Shown: in pieces, positions 34,235-42,556 of the stretch
Position numbering within the stretch: the first letter of the stretch is position 1
How the letters are laid out: every line of letters starts with the position of its first letter
NCBI RefSeq assembly: GCF_001510645.1
Contig: NZ_LMVB01000002.1
Coordinates: 1 to 64,000 of the forward strand
DNA: 64,000 bases
Reading direction: 5' to 3'
Origin: Paenibacillus sp. FJAT-29882
GTDB taxonomy: Bacteria; Bacillota; Bacilli; Bacillales; DSM-1321
Position numbers and translations under genes: made by a program
Notes under the pieces: model-generated
Told to the model about the DNA's origin: nothing
Database searches by the model: none
What the model saw: only the letters and a program-made list of their open reading frames with translations

Positions 34235-35812
34235 TTATTCCGTTCCACTTCCCCTTTTTGGATTTGGTGCCTGTTCTGGGGACTGACGGTATAAGTTAGA
34301 TTCTCCAGTGAGGCGTGGTCGTGTATCCATCATCCACAAAGGGGCTCGCCATAGCACATCTTTCAACTCACGGCCTTTTAAAGGTGCTAGTGGCGATAAA
34401 TAGGGAATGCCGAAAGAACGTAAACTGCATAAGTGAATGACTATAGCGATAATTCCCATCATAATGCCCAGCAATCCTAATGTACCTGCAAGTAGGATGA
34501 TCGGAAAACGCAGCATCCTGATCGCAATTCCAGCAATATAACGAGGCATCATGAAAGAAGCAATTCCCGTAATCGCCACGACAATGACCATTGGTGCTGA
34601 AACCAATCCTGCTTGAACGGACGCTTGGCCAATCACAAGCGCTCCAACAATACTGACAGCGGAGCCTATTTGCTTCGGCAATCGAACCCCTGCCTCTCTC
34701 AGTGCCTCAAACGTAATCTCCATGATCAACGCCTCTACTATGGCAGGAAAAGGAACCGCTTCTCGAGACGCTGATATGCTAAGCAGTAGCGCTGTTGGTA
34801 CCGCTTCCTGATGGAAAGTCAAAATAGCAACATAAAGTGAAGGTAGCAAAAGAGAAATTCCAAGAAATGCAAAACGCAACCATCTGATAAACGTGCCAAC
34901 CATAAAGCGTTGATAATAATCCTCATGTGATTGAATTAAAGAAAAGAAGGATATGGGAGCAATTAAAGTAAATGGAGTACCTTCTACAAGAATGACAGCC
35001 CTACCCTCCAGCAAATTAGAACAAGCGATATCCGGCCGTTCTGTTGACATAATCTGAGGGAATGGTGAATACGGATTGTCCTCAATCATTTCCTCAATGT
35101 ACCCACTTTCTAAAATGCCGTCTATCTCGATTCGCTCCAATCGACTCGTTATCTCTTCAATTAGCGTTTGATCTACGAGGCCATCAATATACGCAACCGC
35201 AACAGTCGTCTTCGTATAATTCCCGATTTTCATCGATTGGATTTTAAGAGCAGGACTTTTAATAATACGTCGTAATTGAGACGTATTTATCTCTAAAGAT
35301 TCATTAAATCCCTCTCGAGATCCCCTGATTCCTCCCTCTGCTACTGGTTCTTCAATCCCCCGCTTTTCCCATTTGGCCAACCCTAAGGAAAATCCCTCAC
35401 TCTTCCCTTCATAGAGAAGGATCGGATTTCCAGAAGAGATGGATTCTATACAATCTGCCAACATATTCATTCTTGTTACTTTGGAAACGGGCAGTTTATG
35501 TTCAAGAAATTCATTGATTGATTGTGGCTCGTTGACTGGTTCCTGCATGAGTGGAGAAAAGACAAATTCTTCTATCTTCTCAATGTCAGAAAGACCCTCA
35601 ATATAAATAACCATCGCTCTTATTTTTCCGAAAAGTAAGAATGGACGGAAAACGACATCTGAACAATTATTATAAACGGAACGAAATGTTTCGACATTTT
35701 GGTTGAGGTTTTTATAAAGGGTATCCTGCGGCTTAGAATCCTCGTAATTCTTTTGTATTTGCGGCTTCGTTTCTTTCGTTTTCCTTACTAATTTACTGAT
35801 ATTACGAATCAA
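34235..35812 (-). CDS. Spore germination protein, GerA-type A subunit (operon 1)
   Basis: A 525-residue A subunit. The N-terminal cytoplasmic domain (about 1-290) includes the family block GSREGFNESLEINTSQLRRI and TERPDIACSNLLEGRAVILV; the C-terminal part has about five membrane helices with SREAVPFPAIVEALIMEITF. A subunits of this family oligomerise into ion channels. Starts with TTG after GAGGGGG. First gene of the minus-strand germination operon. The C-terminal tail is proline/arginine-rich. Confidence 0.93.
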   Translation of the reverse strand: MIRNISKLVRKTKETKPQIQKNYEDSKPQDTLYKNLNQNVETFRSVYNNCSDVVFRPFLLFGKIRAMVIYIEGLSDIEKIEEFVFSPLMQEPVNEPQSINEFLEHKLPVSKVTRMNMLADCIESISSGNPILLYEGKSEGFSLGLAKWEKRGIEEPVAEGGIRGSREGFNESLEINTSQLRRIIKSPALKIQSMKIGNYTKTTVAVAYIDGLVDQTLIEEITSRLERIEIDGILESGYIEEMIEDNPYSPFPQIMSTERPDIACSNLLEGRAVILVEGTPFTLIAPISFFSLIQSHEDYYQRFMVGTFIRWLRFAFLGISLLLPSLYVAILTFHQEAVPTALLLSISASREAVPFPAIVEALIMEITFEALREAGVRLPKQIGSAVSIVGALVIGQASVQAGLVSAPMVIVVAITGIASFMMPRYIAGIAIRMLRFPIILLAGTLGLLGIMMGIIAIVIHLCSLRSFGIPYLSPLAPLKGRELKDVLWRAPLWMMDTRPRLTGESNLYRQSPEQAPNPKRGSGTE

Positions 35813-36029
35813 GCTGATCCCCCTCTTTTTACTGGTGACCCTAACTCCTTTTTCTATAATTCTACATTTAGGGTATTCTATACAAGAAATCCTGAAATTG
35901 GCGTGAACATATTTTCTGAACTTAGGAATTTTTTAAGAGATAAAATTCGCATTAAAAGTATTGGCTCTGTCAAAACGTCTTTAGCTACCTACAACATATT
36001 TTCCCTATATTTGGATATAATGTTATATA

Positions 36030-36187
36030 TAAAGTGCAACTTCGATCAGTGGGGATTTTCTTCATCCCCACTGATTGTTAGTTGAACCAATCGGGCTTTT
36101 ACGGACAGTTATCCCCCACCTACGCTTCCTTGATTCCTCTATGCCTTGAGATGCAGGTTTTACTGCCCGTTAATGCGGGGAAATTTT
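36030..36187 (+). repeat. Modular hairpin repeat (A-C), best-preserved copy
   Basis: Module A: CAACTTCGATCAGTGGGG ... CCCCACTGATTGTTAG. Module C: TTGAACCAATCGGGCTTTTA, CCACCTACGCTTCCTTGATT, and TTACTGCCCGTTAATGCGGGG. It ends 23 bases before the start codon of the next, co-oriented gene. Confidence 0.85.
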
Positions 36188-36209
36188 AGTTGATTATGGA
36201 GAAGTGTAT

Positions 36210-37622
36210 ATGTCGAACCTTTTATCTTATTTTACTTTTGCAATGATAGCCATCCTGTTTGTTTTATTTTTATTCATGCTCTTTGGTTGGCGTTGGATGA
36301 TAAAACGATTCGTAAAGCAGACTGGAAAAATCATTTTAACCGATAGTTATCAAGAAAATATTATGGAGTTGATGCCAGGGCTTCGCCATATGGGCATTCA
36401 AAATGTGCTTGAAAATAGCTTACGTGCAGAAACTGGCGATCTCCTTCATCGCCCACTTGGTTCTTCAAAAAAATGGCCGCATTTGGATCCGATTACCTTT
36501 ATACCTGCCCAGACGACACCGTTTCCTACTGGTGGTGAAGAAGAAGTTGATATGAAGATAACGATTGGGCCAAAAGCAAAAAAACCGTTAAAAATAAAAA
36601 TTCCGCTTATGATCAGCGGGATGGCCTATGGAATTGCACTTAGCGAACAAGTAAGACTGTCTTTAGCCGGTGCAGCTAAAAATGTAGGAACCGCGATTAA
36701 TTCTGGAGAAGGTGGTATTTTACCCGAAGAATTAGACACAGCAGGAAAATATATTTTGCAGTTTTCCAAAACAGAGTGGTCCAAGGAAGAAGACCTTATT
36801 AAGCGTGCGGACATGATTGAAATTAAACTCGGACAAGGGGCATTACTCGGGATGGGTGGGAAAATATCTCCCGAAAATTTAACAGGTCGTGCTCGTGAAA
36901 TTATGGGGCTTAAAGAAAATGAGGACGGAGTCATTTTTGAACATTTTTTTGAAGATCAGACATTAGAAGATATAAAAGAACTTGTTAAGGAACTTCGGAA
37001 CATATCAGGTGGTGTTCCAATTGGTGTAAAAATGGGAGCAGGTGGAAAAATCGAAGAAGATATTGATCATTTAATTGAGATTGGTGTTGATTATATTGCA
37101 ATTGATGGAGGACAAGCCGCCACACACGGCGCGCCCCCCATTTTATCAGACGACTTCGGCATACCGACATTGCATGCGGTTGTCCGGGCTTCCAATCATT
37201 TAGAAAAAAGAAAGATGAAAGGGCAAATTAGTTTAATTATCTCAGGAGGGCTTTTAGTGCCTGGACATTTTTTAAAAGTGCTTGCACTCGGTGCTGATGC
37301 TGTATATTTAGGCTCCACTATATTATTTGCTGTCGCACATAGTCAAACATTGAATGCCCTTCCATTTGAACCACCTACACAAAGTGTTTGGAATCAAGGA
37401 AAATTCAAAGACCAATTTAATGTAGAAGAAGGAGTAAAAGCCGCGGAAAAATTCTTAACAGCCAGTATCGAAGAAATGAAAATTGCACTTAGAGCAATGG
37501 GGAAACGCTCTTTAAAGGATTTGTCAAGAAAGGATCTAGTATCGTATGACGAGCTAACAGCTAAAATGATCGGCATCCCATTTTCCTTTGAACCATGGGA
37601 AGACAATCAAGAAATGAAGTAA
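36210..37622 (+). CDS. FMN-binding glutamate synthase family protein
   Basis: A 470-residue protein with one N-terminal membrane helix (about 2-24) and a glutamate-synthase-like FMN (TIM-barrel) domain. Motifs: ISGMAYGIALSEQVRLSLA, NSGEGGILPEE, DGGQAATHGAPP and the flavin region GADAVYLGSTILFA. It lacks the amidotransferase and central domains of true GltB, as in YerD of B. subtilis; the reaction is unknown. ATG at 36210 has GGAGA at the right distance; GTG at 36204 is the alternative. The leader holds a modular hairpin repeat. Confidence 0.87.
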   Translation: MSNLLSYFTFAMIAILFVLFLFMLFGWRWMIKRFVKQTGKIILTDSYQENIMELMPGLRHMGIQNVLENSLRAETGDLLHRPLGSSKKWPHLDPITFIPAQTTPFPTGGEEEVDMKITIGPKAKKPLKIKIPLMISGMAYGIALSEQVRLSLAGAAKNVGTAINSGEGGILPEELDTAGKYILQFSKTEWSKEEDLIKRADMIEIKLGQGALLGMGGKISPENLTGRAREIMGLKENEDGVIFEHFFEDQTLEDIKELVKELRNISGGVPIGVKMGAGGKIEEDIDHLIEIGVDYIAIDGGQAATHGAPPILSDDFGIPTLHAVVRASNHLEKRKMKGQISLIISGGLLVPGHFLKVLALGADAVYLGSTILFAVAHSQTLNALPFEPPTQSVWNQGKFKDQFNVEEGVKAAEKFLTASIEEMKIALRAMGKRSLKDLSRKDLVSYDELTAKMIGIPFSFEPWEDNQEMK

Positions 37623-37810
37623 GATAATTTTAAAAATAGACAGCATCCAAAAGTTCTTTTGAAGATAAATAAAGGGATCTTCTTTTTCGAATAACGGCAA
37701 TGCTACTTTTCGAGCGAGCCACTTTTTTTCGATTTAGAATTCATTTTGGATAATACAAGTATATATGGAGATACTACCAAGATATCGATGTTTAAAAAAA
37801 GGGTGAAATC

Positions 37811-38317
37811 ATGATTTATATATACAATGATTATGCCGGAACACATAGCACAGCAATGGCGGCAGCGTATCATTTAAACAAATTACCTACTGGTCGAACG
37901 CTGACCAAAGCAGAAATTTTAGATATTGATTATTTTAATAAGTTAACGAACCATGATATGGGCCGAATTATCTTTCATGGTGTAGATGAGGATGAAAACT
38001 CTGTCTATACACTGGGCCGGAAGAACGATAAACTTGTTGTTCCTGCTTTAAAAAATTTAAGTGAAATATTGCAAGATGTCTATCATGGAGAGGATAGAAT
38101 TGTTTTTTCCAACACTTCTCCAACTGTACCATTTGCAATGACAATGGGGGGGCTATTTTCCAGACGGCTAAAATTCGACTTTATCGGTGTCCCCTTATTA
38201 GTCTTAGGTGCAAAGCAATGCTATCCTACTATTATTCAATTAGTTGAATACACGAAACAAGCAGGGCGTTCAGCAAAAACAAAGGTTGTTATTATTGAAA
38301 ATAAGAGTTTTAACTAA
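37811..38317 (+). CDS. DUF3189 family protein
   Basis: A 168-residue soluble protein beginning MIYIYNDYAGTHSTAMAAAYH, which matches the DUF3189 family found in spore-forming Bacillales. A GTHST stretch near the start may bind phosphate (inference). It also holds IIFHGVDEDENSVYTLGRKN and a histidine-rich middle. AAAGGGTG precedes the ATG. Encoded alone. Function unknown. Confidence 0.75.
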   Translation: MIYIYNDYAGTHSTAMAAAYHLNKLPTGRTLTKAEILDIDYFNKLTNHDMGRIIFHGVDEDENSVYTLGRKNDKLVVPALKNLSEILQDVYHGEDRIVFSNTSPTVPFAMTMGGLFSRRLKFDFIGVPLLVLGAKQCYPTIIQLVEYTKQAGRSAKTKVVIIENKSFN

Positions 38318-38681
38318 GAGTGGCTTTATACTCCATCCCGACTGTCAAGCTCTGAGAAGTATGTCTGTCCAATTTCTACTGAGTAAAAAAGATGCACGTC
38401 TGCGATTTATAAGCAGGATAAGTTATCCACATCCTTGTGTATAGTGTGGATAAATAATCAGATTATTTAAATAATAGCGACAAGTTAAGGAGAATCACCC
38501 ACCCCCTTTTCCTGTTACTTATGGATAAATTTGTGGATAAACTCAGGCCCTATAAATTATTAGATTAGATAAAAACAGTCCTCTCTTTAGAAGACAGATT
38601 ATAACTATTTTAAGGATACGATGTACATAAATATCTAGAATTTATTCAAGCTAAAACGAAAGGAAAGGAGAATGAGGAACA
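38318..38681. other. 364-bp gap with a DnaA-box cluster
   Basis: Besides the three DnaA boxes listed separately, the stretch is AT-rich and carries the cdaS ribosome site (AAGGAGAATGAGGAACA). No ORF. Confidence 0.5.
38423..38540. promoter_or_regulatory. Cluster of three consensus DnaA boxes
   Basis: TTATCCACA on the plus strand at 38423-38431 and on the minus strand (TGTGGATAA) at 38445-38453 and 38532-38540, each a perfect 9-mer. A near-match TTATGGATAA lies at 38518-38527. Such clusters outside oriC bind DnaA in B. subtilis and modulate initiation. Confidence 0.7.
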
Positions 38682-39293
38682 ATGAATACATGTGATTTTT
38701 CGCCGATGAAACAGAGGATTGAAGCTGATATTAAAGAAATTATCGAGCACCTCGAGAAATCATTGAACGTACTTCAAAAGGAAAGTAATTGTTTATTGGG
38801 GAGCTTTGAGGAAATTAAGAATCGCTTCATTCAAGTCCAATCAGCAGCAGCTAGCTTTTATATGAATTGTTACTTATCAGAATACACAGCAAAATATGAA
38901 GATATTTCAAGAAGTATTCAACAGCTTTCCTTAATTCGTCATGGGGCTATTATTGTAATTGAACGATCAATCGCTGTAGATAGCTTCATTCAAAAAGGAA
39001 CGTTAATTCGTGCTGAACTTACCCCACAATTATTAGCTGCTATCTTTTACCCTGGAAATCCGCTACATGATGGGGCTGTCCTCATTCGCGGAAATGAAAT
39101 TTTCTCTGCTGCTAATATCCTCCCATTAACTAAGCAACAGGTCGAAGAAAAGAAATTAGGTACAAGACACCGTGCAGCATTAGGGTTGTCTGAGCAATGT
39201 GATGCAGTGATTCTTGTTGTATCTGAAGAAACAGGAAAAATTTCCTTCACTATCGATGGTAGTTTTTATCCGATAAGTACGAGCATCATTTAA
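38682..39293 (+). CDS. cdaS: CdaS, sporulation-specific diadenylate cyclase
   Basis: A 203-residue c-di-AMP synthase. The N-terminal two-helix autoinhibitory region (about 1-80) is followed by the DAC domain with DGA (130-132, in LHDGAVLIR) and RHR (162-164, in GTRHRAALGLSE), the two catalytic motifs. No membrane segment, unlike CdaA. CdaS acts in the forespore and influences germination in B. subtilis. AAGGAG and GAGGAACA precede the ATG. Its place between two germination operons fits a spore role. Confidence 0.93.
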   Translation: MNTCDFSPMKQRIEADIKEIIEHLEKSLNVLQKESNCLLGSFEEIKNRFIQVQSAAASFYMNCYLSEYTAKYEDISRSIQQLSLIRHGAIIVIERSIAVDSFIQKGTLIRAELTPQLLAAIFYPGNPLHDGAVLIRGNEIFSAANILPLTKQQVEEKKLGTRHRAALGLSEQCDAVILVVSEETGKISFTIDGSFYPISTSII

Positions 39294-39467
39294 AATGAGG
39301 AAGCCCAGATTCAAAAGCCCAAACGACATTGCTATTACTCTCTAAAAGACTAATAATCGTGGAATTATTCATCACTTTTTCAATATATGAGCCCTCTTTC
39401 ATTAATCTAAGACCTTCCACAATTCAATTGTGCATCCTTTCAAAAACAAAATAGAATACTTTCATTT

Positions 39468-39517
39468 AAAGGATAGAACCAAGCAGAGAAAAATCCACTT
39501 GATCCTATCCTTTTTTT
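39468..39517. terminator. Terminator between cdaS and the AI-2E-family gene
   Basis: AAAGGATAG and CTATCCTTT plus ACCAAG/CTTGAT extend to a long imperfect stem, followed by seven T on the plus strand. It may serve both convergent genes. Confidence 0.75.
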
Positions 39518-40562
39518 ATTTGACCTTATTTTTCTTAATGGGTAGTTTTTCGGTTTCATTTGGTAATTCAAGCATATCAATGACGAAGATAAAGATTGGA
39601 ATCCCGATGATCAATCCCCAAGTGCCAAGGAAATGCTCAGATACAAGCAATACGGCCAGAGTGAAAAATGTAGGTAAGTTCGTCTTGACCGACATGAACT
39701 TAGGATTGAGGACATAAGCCTCCAATGAATGAATAACAGCAACCATCACTAGAACCGCGATAACCTTTGTCAGGCCTCCAATACTATAGGCAATCATGCA
39801 AAGTGGAATTAAGGAAATGATTACACCTGCTACTGGGATTAAACCAAGAAAGAAAATCATAATTCCTAGCCCTAGTAACTGCGGAAAACCGAGAATCCAT
39901 AAGAACAAAATAGATAGGACGGAATTCGTTGTCGCAATCAAAAATTGTACTTCAATAACCTTTCCAAACGAATTCGTAAATTTCTTCCCAAAGTGTTCAA
40001 GATTTAAGAAAAATTGACCGAACTTTCCATGCTTAAATTTGGACGTGAAGCGGATTATTTTATCCTTTTCAAGCAATATAAATAAGCTTAAAATGATCGA
40101 GATAAGTATCTGGATTGCGAGTGAACCTATTCCAGATATATAACCATATACAGCATTGAATTGTTTCGGTATATCGAAGGACGAGTCAGGACTATTAATA
40201 AAACCTTTTATATAATGAATCACCTGGTTATCCGGCGGATGCTGATAAAAGTGAAAAATTTGACTAATTAATTCAGAAATTTGCATCGTTATGACAGGGA
40301 GATATTTGTACAGCACATATGCTAACGCAAGTACAAATACTGTGTATAACACAGCTAATATCAGCTTAGGGTTAATTCTCACGTATCTATTTGCGTAGGC
40401 TGATAAAAGGTTTTGTAGCCTGCCCATAAGAAACGTAAAGATGAACGTAAATAAGACGAGATTAACCATACTGCCCATACTATAAAGCACGATAATCAAT
40501 ATTAATAATGTTAAGAACCTAGTAAAGCCTTTACTTTTCAAAAAATTCATTACTTCATTCAC
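39516..40562 (-). CDS. AI-2E family transporter (YtvI/PerM type)
   Basis: A 348-residue polytopic protein with seven to eight helices. Family features: an N-terminal hairpin of helices, an extracellular loop (about residues 95-145), and LGFPQLLGLGIMIFFLGLIP and GTWGLIIGIPIFIF near the end. Members transport small solutes or Na+; the autoinducer-2 link holds only for TqsA. It starts with GTG behind GGAGATAGATAA. Monocistronic. Confidence 0.87.
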   Translation of the reverse strand: MNEVMNFLKSKGFTRFLTLLILIIVLYSMGSMVNLVLFTFIFTFLMGRLQNLLSAYANRYVRINPKLILAVLYTVFVLALAYVLYKYLPVITMQISELISQIFHFYQHPPDNQVIHYIKGFINSPDSSFDIPKQFNAVYGYISGIGSLAIQILISIILSLFILLEKDKIIRFTSKFKHGKFGQFFLNLEHFGKKFTNSFGKVIEVQFLIATTNSVLSILFLWILGFPQLLGLGIMIFFLGLIPVAGVIISLIPLCMIAYSIGGLTKVIAVLVMVAVIHSLEAYVLNPKFMSVKTNLPTFFTLAVLLVSEHFLGTWGLIIGIPIFIFVIDMLELPNETEKLPIKKNKVK

Positions 40563-40650
40563 TTATCTATCTCCAATCTCGTACAGCGCTCCCTTATTTT
40601 TCCATTTCCGTACATTTTACGGATTTAGGACTGTATGTAGAACAATTCGT

Positions 40651-41274
40651 TTATAATTTAAAAGCTGATTTCCGCTTTACTTGTGTAACAGCAGGCTTGT
40701 ATTTTCTCATCGGCCCACGTTTTAGTATCTCCTGCAAATATAAGTCACCATATGGATTTTGTTTTTTGATAAGTTCAAGTAAATATGTGATGTCATCCAT
40801 CGCTCTATGAGATTGAACGTCCGATATATCGTGATTTTTTAATAATGTCAATAACTTACTGTTATACATCCCATAGTCTTTCCAGGCGACACCTCTCATT
40901 GTGCAATACCATTTCAGTTCATTAACATCTGGATACATCCGAACTAAAAAACTGCGATCAAACGATGCGTTATGGGCAAAAATAGCATCTGCACGGTTAA
41001 AATACGTCTTAATCAACACATCGGAAAAACTTTTCCCACGGACTAGCTCAAACGGAATTCCATGTACTTCATAGGCATGTTCGTAGCTCCGCCTTGCACT
41101 CACCGACATAGGCTCTCTGAGGAACGAATCTTCCTCAATTACTTCCAAGACTTCCCCTGTCGCCTCATTATATGAAAACAGCTTCATAGCAAGCTCAATC
41201 ATTTCATCTTCATTTGGACTTAAACCCGTTGTTTCTACATCCAACACCAAACCCACTTTTTTTTGAATGCTCAA
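40651..41274 (-). CDS. DEDDh 3'-5' exonuclease (DnaQ-like)
   Basis: A 207-residue nuclease with the exonuclease motifs: ExoI LVLDVETTGLS, ExoII HNASFDRSFL, ExoIII HRAMDDITYLLELI (H-x4-D). It resembles the proofreading domain of DNA polymerase III epsilon but stands alone; a role in DNA repair or RNA processing is possible. TTG start behind GAGGGGG. It directly follows the small HTH gene at 19 bases and is probably co-transcribed with it. Confidence 0.87.
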   Translation of the reverse strand: MSIQKKVGLVLDVETTGLSPNEDEMIELAMKLFSYNEATGEVLEVIEEDSFLREPMSVSARRSYEHAYEVHGIPFELVRGKSFSDVLIKTYFNRADAIFAHNASFDRSFLVRMYPDVNELKWYCTMRGVAWKDYGMYNSKLLTLLKNHDISDVQSHRAMDDITYLLELIKKQNPYGDLYLQEILKRGPMRKYKPAVTQVKRKSAFKL

Positions 41275-41292
41275 ACTAGATCCCCCTCGTCT

Positions 41293-41523
41293 TTAATCTT
41301 CATCCTTAATATCTAAATCCTCAGGGATCGGTTCACTCAAAATATCTTCAAGGTGTTTTTTGTATGTCTCAACTTGCTCAAAATGAGTCTTGAACTGATC
41401 CTTGTATATTAAATATTGCTCTCCATCATGAACGGTTCGAATTCTATTCTGCAAAATCAAACTTTCAATATAAGATTCAGGCATCGATAAATACTCAGCT
41501 GTCTCTTTAATCGTCAAATACAT
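41293..41523 (-). CDS. Small excisionase-type helix-turn-helix protein
   Basis: A 76-residue protein: MYLTIKETAEYLSMPESYIE is the winged-helix HTH_17 (excisionase/MerR-like) DNA-binding domain, followed by an acidic C-terminal helix. AAAGAGG lies at the right distance before the ATG at 41523; a GTG nine bases upstream is too close. No phage genes surround it, so it is probably a host regulator, possibly of the exonuclease operon. Confidence 0.8.
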   Translation of the reverse strand: MYLTIKETAEYLSMPESYIESLILQNRIRTVHDGEQYLIYKDQFKTHFEQVETYKKHLEDILSEPIPEDLDIKDED

Positions 41524-41603
41524 GGCCTTCACCTCTTTTAAGTCTCTATTACTACTATACTAAAAATAATCGGTGAGCACTAAATATTTTGAACAAAAAC
41601 TTT

Positions 41604-41815
41604 TAAGAGGTTGTTCATAAAGTCCAGTAAAAAAGCTTGCGAATTGTATCATCGCTCATTAATGACTTTCTGTTAAAACTGCGCACGTCATGACGAGCAA
41701 CACAGAAGTCAGCACACCCTGTGCAAGTCCGGTCCTCACGTATTACTGTATACGCACAGGTCTTTCGAGATGCGCTTCTCGAACTTCTCGACTCTTTTTG
41801 AACACACACTTTAAG
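41604..41815 (-). repeat. About 210-bp dispersed repeat, copy 2
   Basis: Reverse-strand copy of 24584-24792. Read on the minus strand it starts GTGTGTTCAAAAAGAGTCGA and ends GGACTTTATGAACAACCTCT. Both copies translate to a similar short peptide but without ribosome sites, so the conservation is of DNA. Confidence 0.8.
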
Positions 41816-41832
41816 TAACTTGATTGTTAATT

Positions 41833-42069
41833 CTAGCTATTGGATGTTGAGCGGAAGATTTGAATCGATTTGTTTGATTGGGAGTCTTTAACTGTGTCCA
41901 TAATATAGGACTCTGGCAGCAATGAAGAGATACGCCCGAGTCTAGCGGTGAATCCTGGAGTTCCGTGGTAGTCATAAATTAGTAAGTAATTTGCGAAAGC
42001 GGTGAATAAATAAAGAATATCTACTTTTCTTTCTACAACCATACATTTTTTCATCATCAGCCGGTTCAT
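41833..42069 (-). CDS. Doubtful ORF or gene remnant
   Basis: 78 residues (MNRLMMKKCMVVERKVDILY...). I do not recognise it, see no good ribosome site, and it lies between a dispersed repeat and the small membrane protein gene. It may be a fragment. Confidence 0.2.
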   Translation of the reverse strand: MNRLMMKKCMVVERKVDILYLFTAFANYLLIYDYHGTPGFTARLGRISSLLPESYIMDTVKDSQSNKSIQIFRSTSNS

Positions 42070-42168
42070 TTACATACTGATCTCCCATTTCATTCAAACT
42101 ACTTCTTCGAAACTCCACTTTATCTAAATAGAAAATGCACTTCTCCATGAATTACTGTGTTTTTAGCA

Positions 42169-42408
42169 TTATGTTTTAGTCTTCTTTGTTTTTTCATTCT
42201 TTTTTTGAACAAAGGGAATTATCGCATCTACAAATAATAATAAAATGAGAAGAAATAGAACAACTAATTCGGGCGTTTCCATCACAACGAAGGGATTATA
42301 AACGTTCATTAACGAAGTTCTAAAATTAAAGCCTTGTAGAATATCCAAGTACAGCGTCAAACTAAGTAAAAGTGCCATCATTAGACAAGTCACACCAAGG
42401 ATTTTCAC
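42169..42408 (-). CDS. Small two-helix membrane protein divergent from germination operon 2
   Basis: A 79-residue protein with two hydrophobic helices (about 1-24 and 46-66) and a lysine-rich C-terminus. It resembles in size and topology the D subunits of GerA-type receptors, for example the 73-residue protein in operon 1, but sequence similarity is not obvious by eye. GTG start. It lies 149 bases upstream of the GerA-type gene on the opposite strand, and operon 2 has no D gene of its own, so a receptor role is plausible. Confidence 0.55.
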   Translation of the reverse strand: MKILGVTCLMMALLLSLTLYLDILQGFNFRTSLMNVYNPFVVMETPELVVLFLLILLLFVDAIIPFVQKKNEKTKKTKT

Positions 42409-42556
42409 CTTTTATTCACAACCTTTCACTAATATTGTTCACTTGTTTGCAAAAAGTAAACCTGTTTAAGTGACTATAAAACCCCAGGTAAATCATGCAT
42501 AGATAGAAAATTATTAGAAATAATAAAAGAAACAAAAAAGAAAGGGGTCTTCTGCG

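Noticed and set aside
38423..38540. Chromosomal replication origin
   Set aside because: Three DnaA boxes are present, but there is no dnaA, dnaN, rpmH or recF nearby and no evident unwinding element; a secondary DnaA-box cluster fits better.
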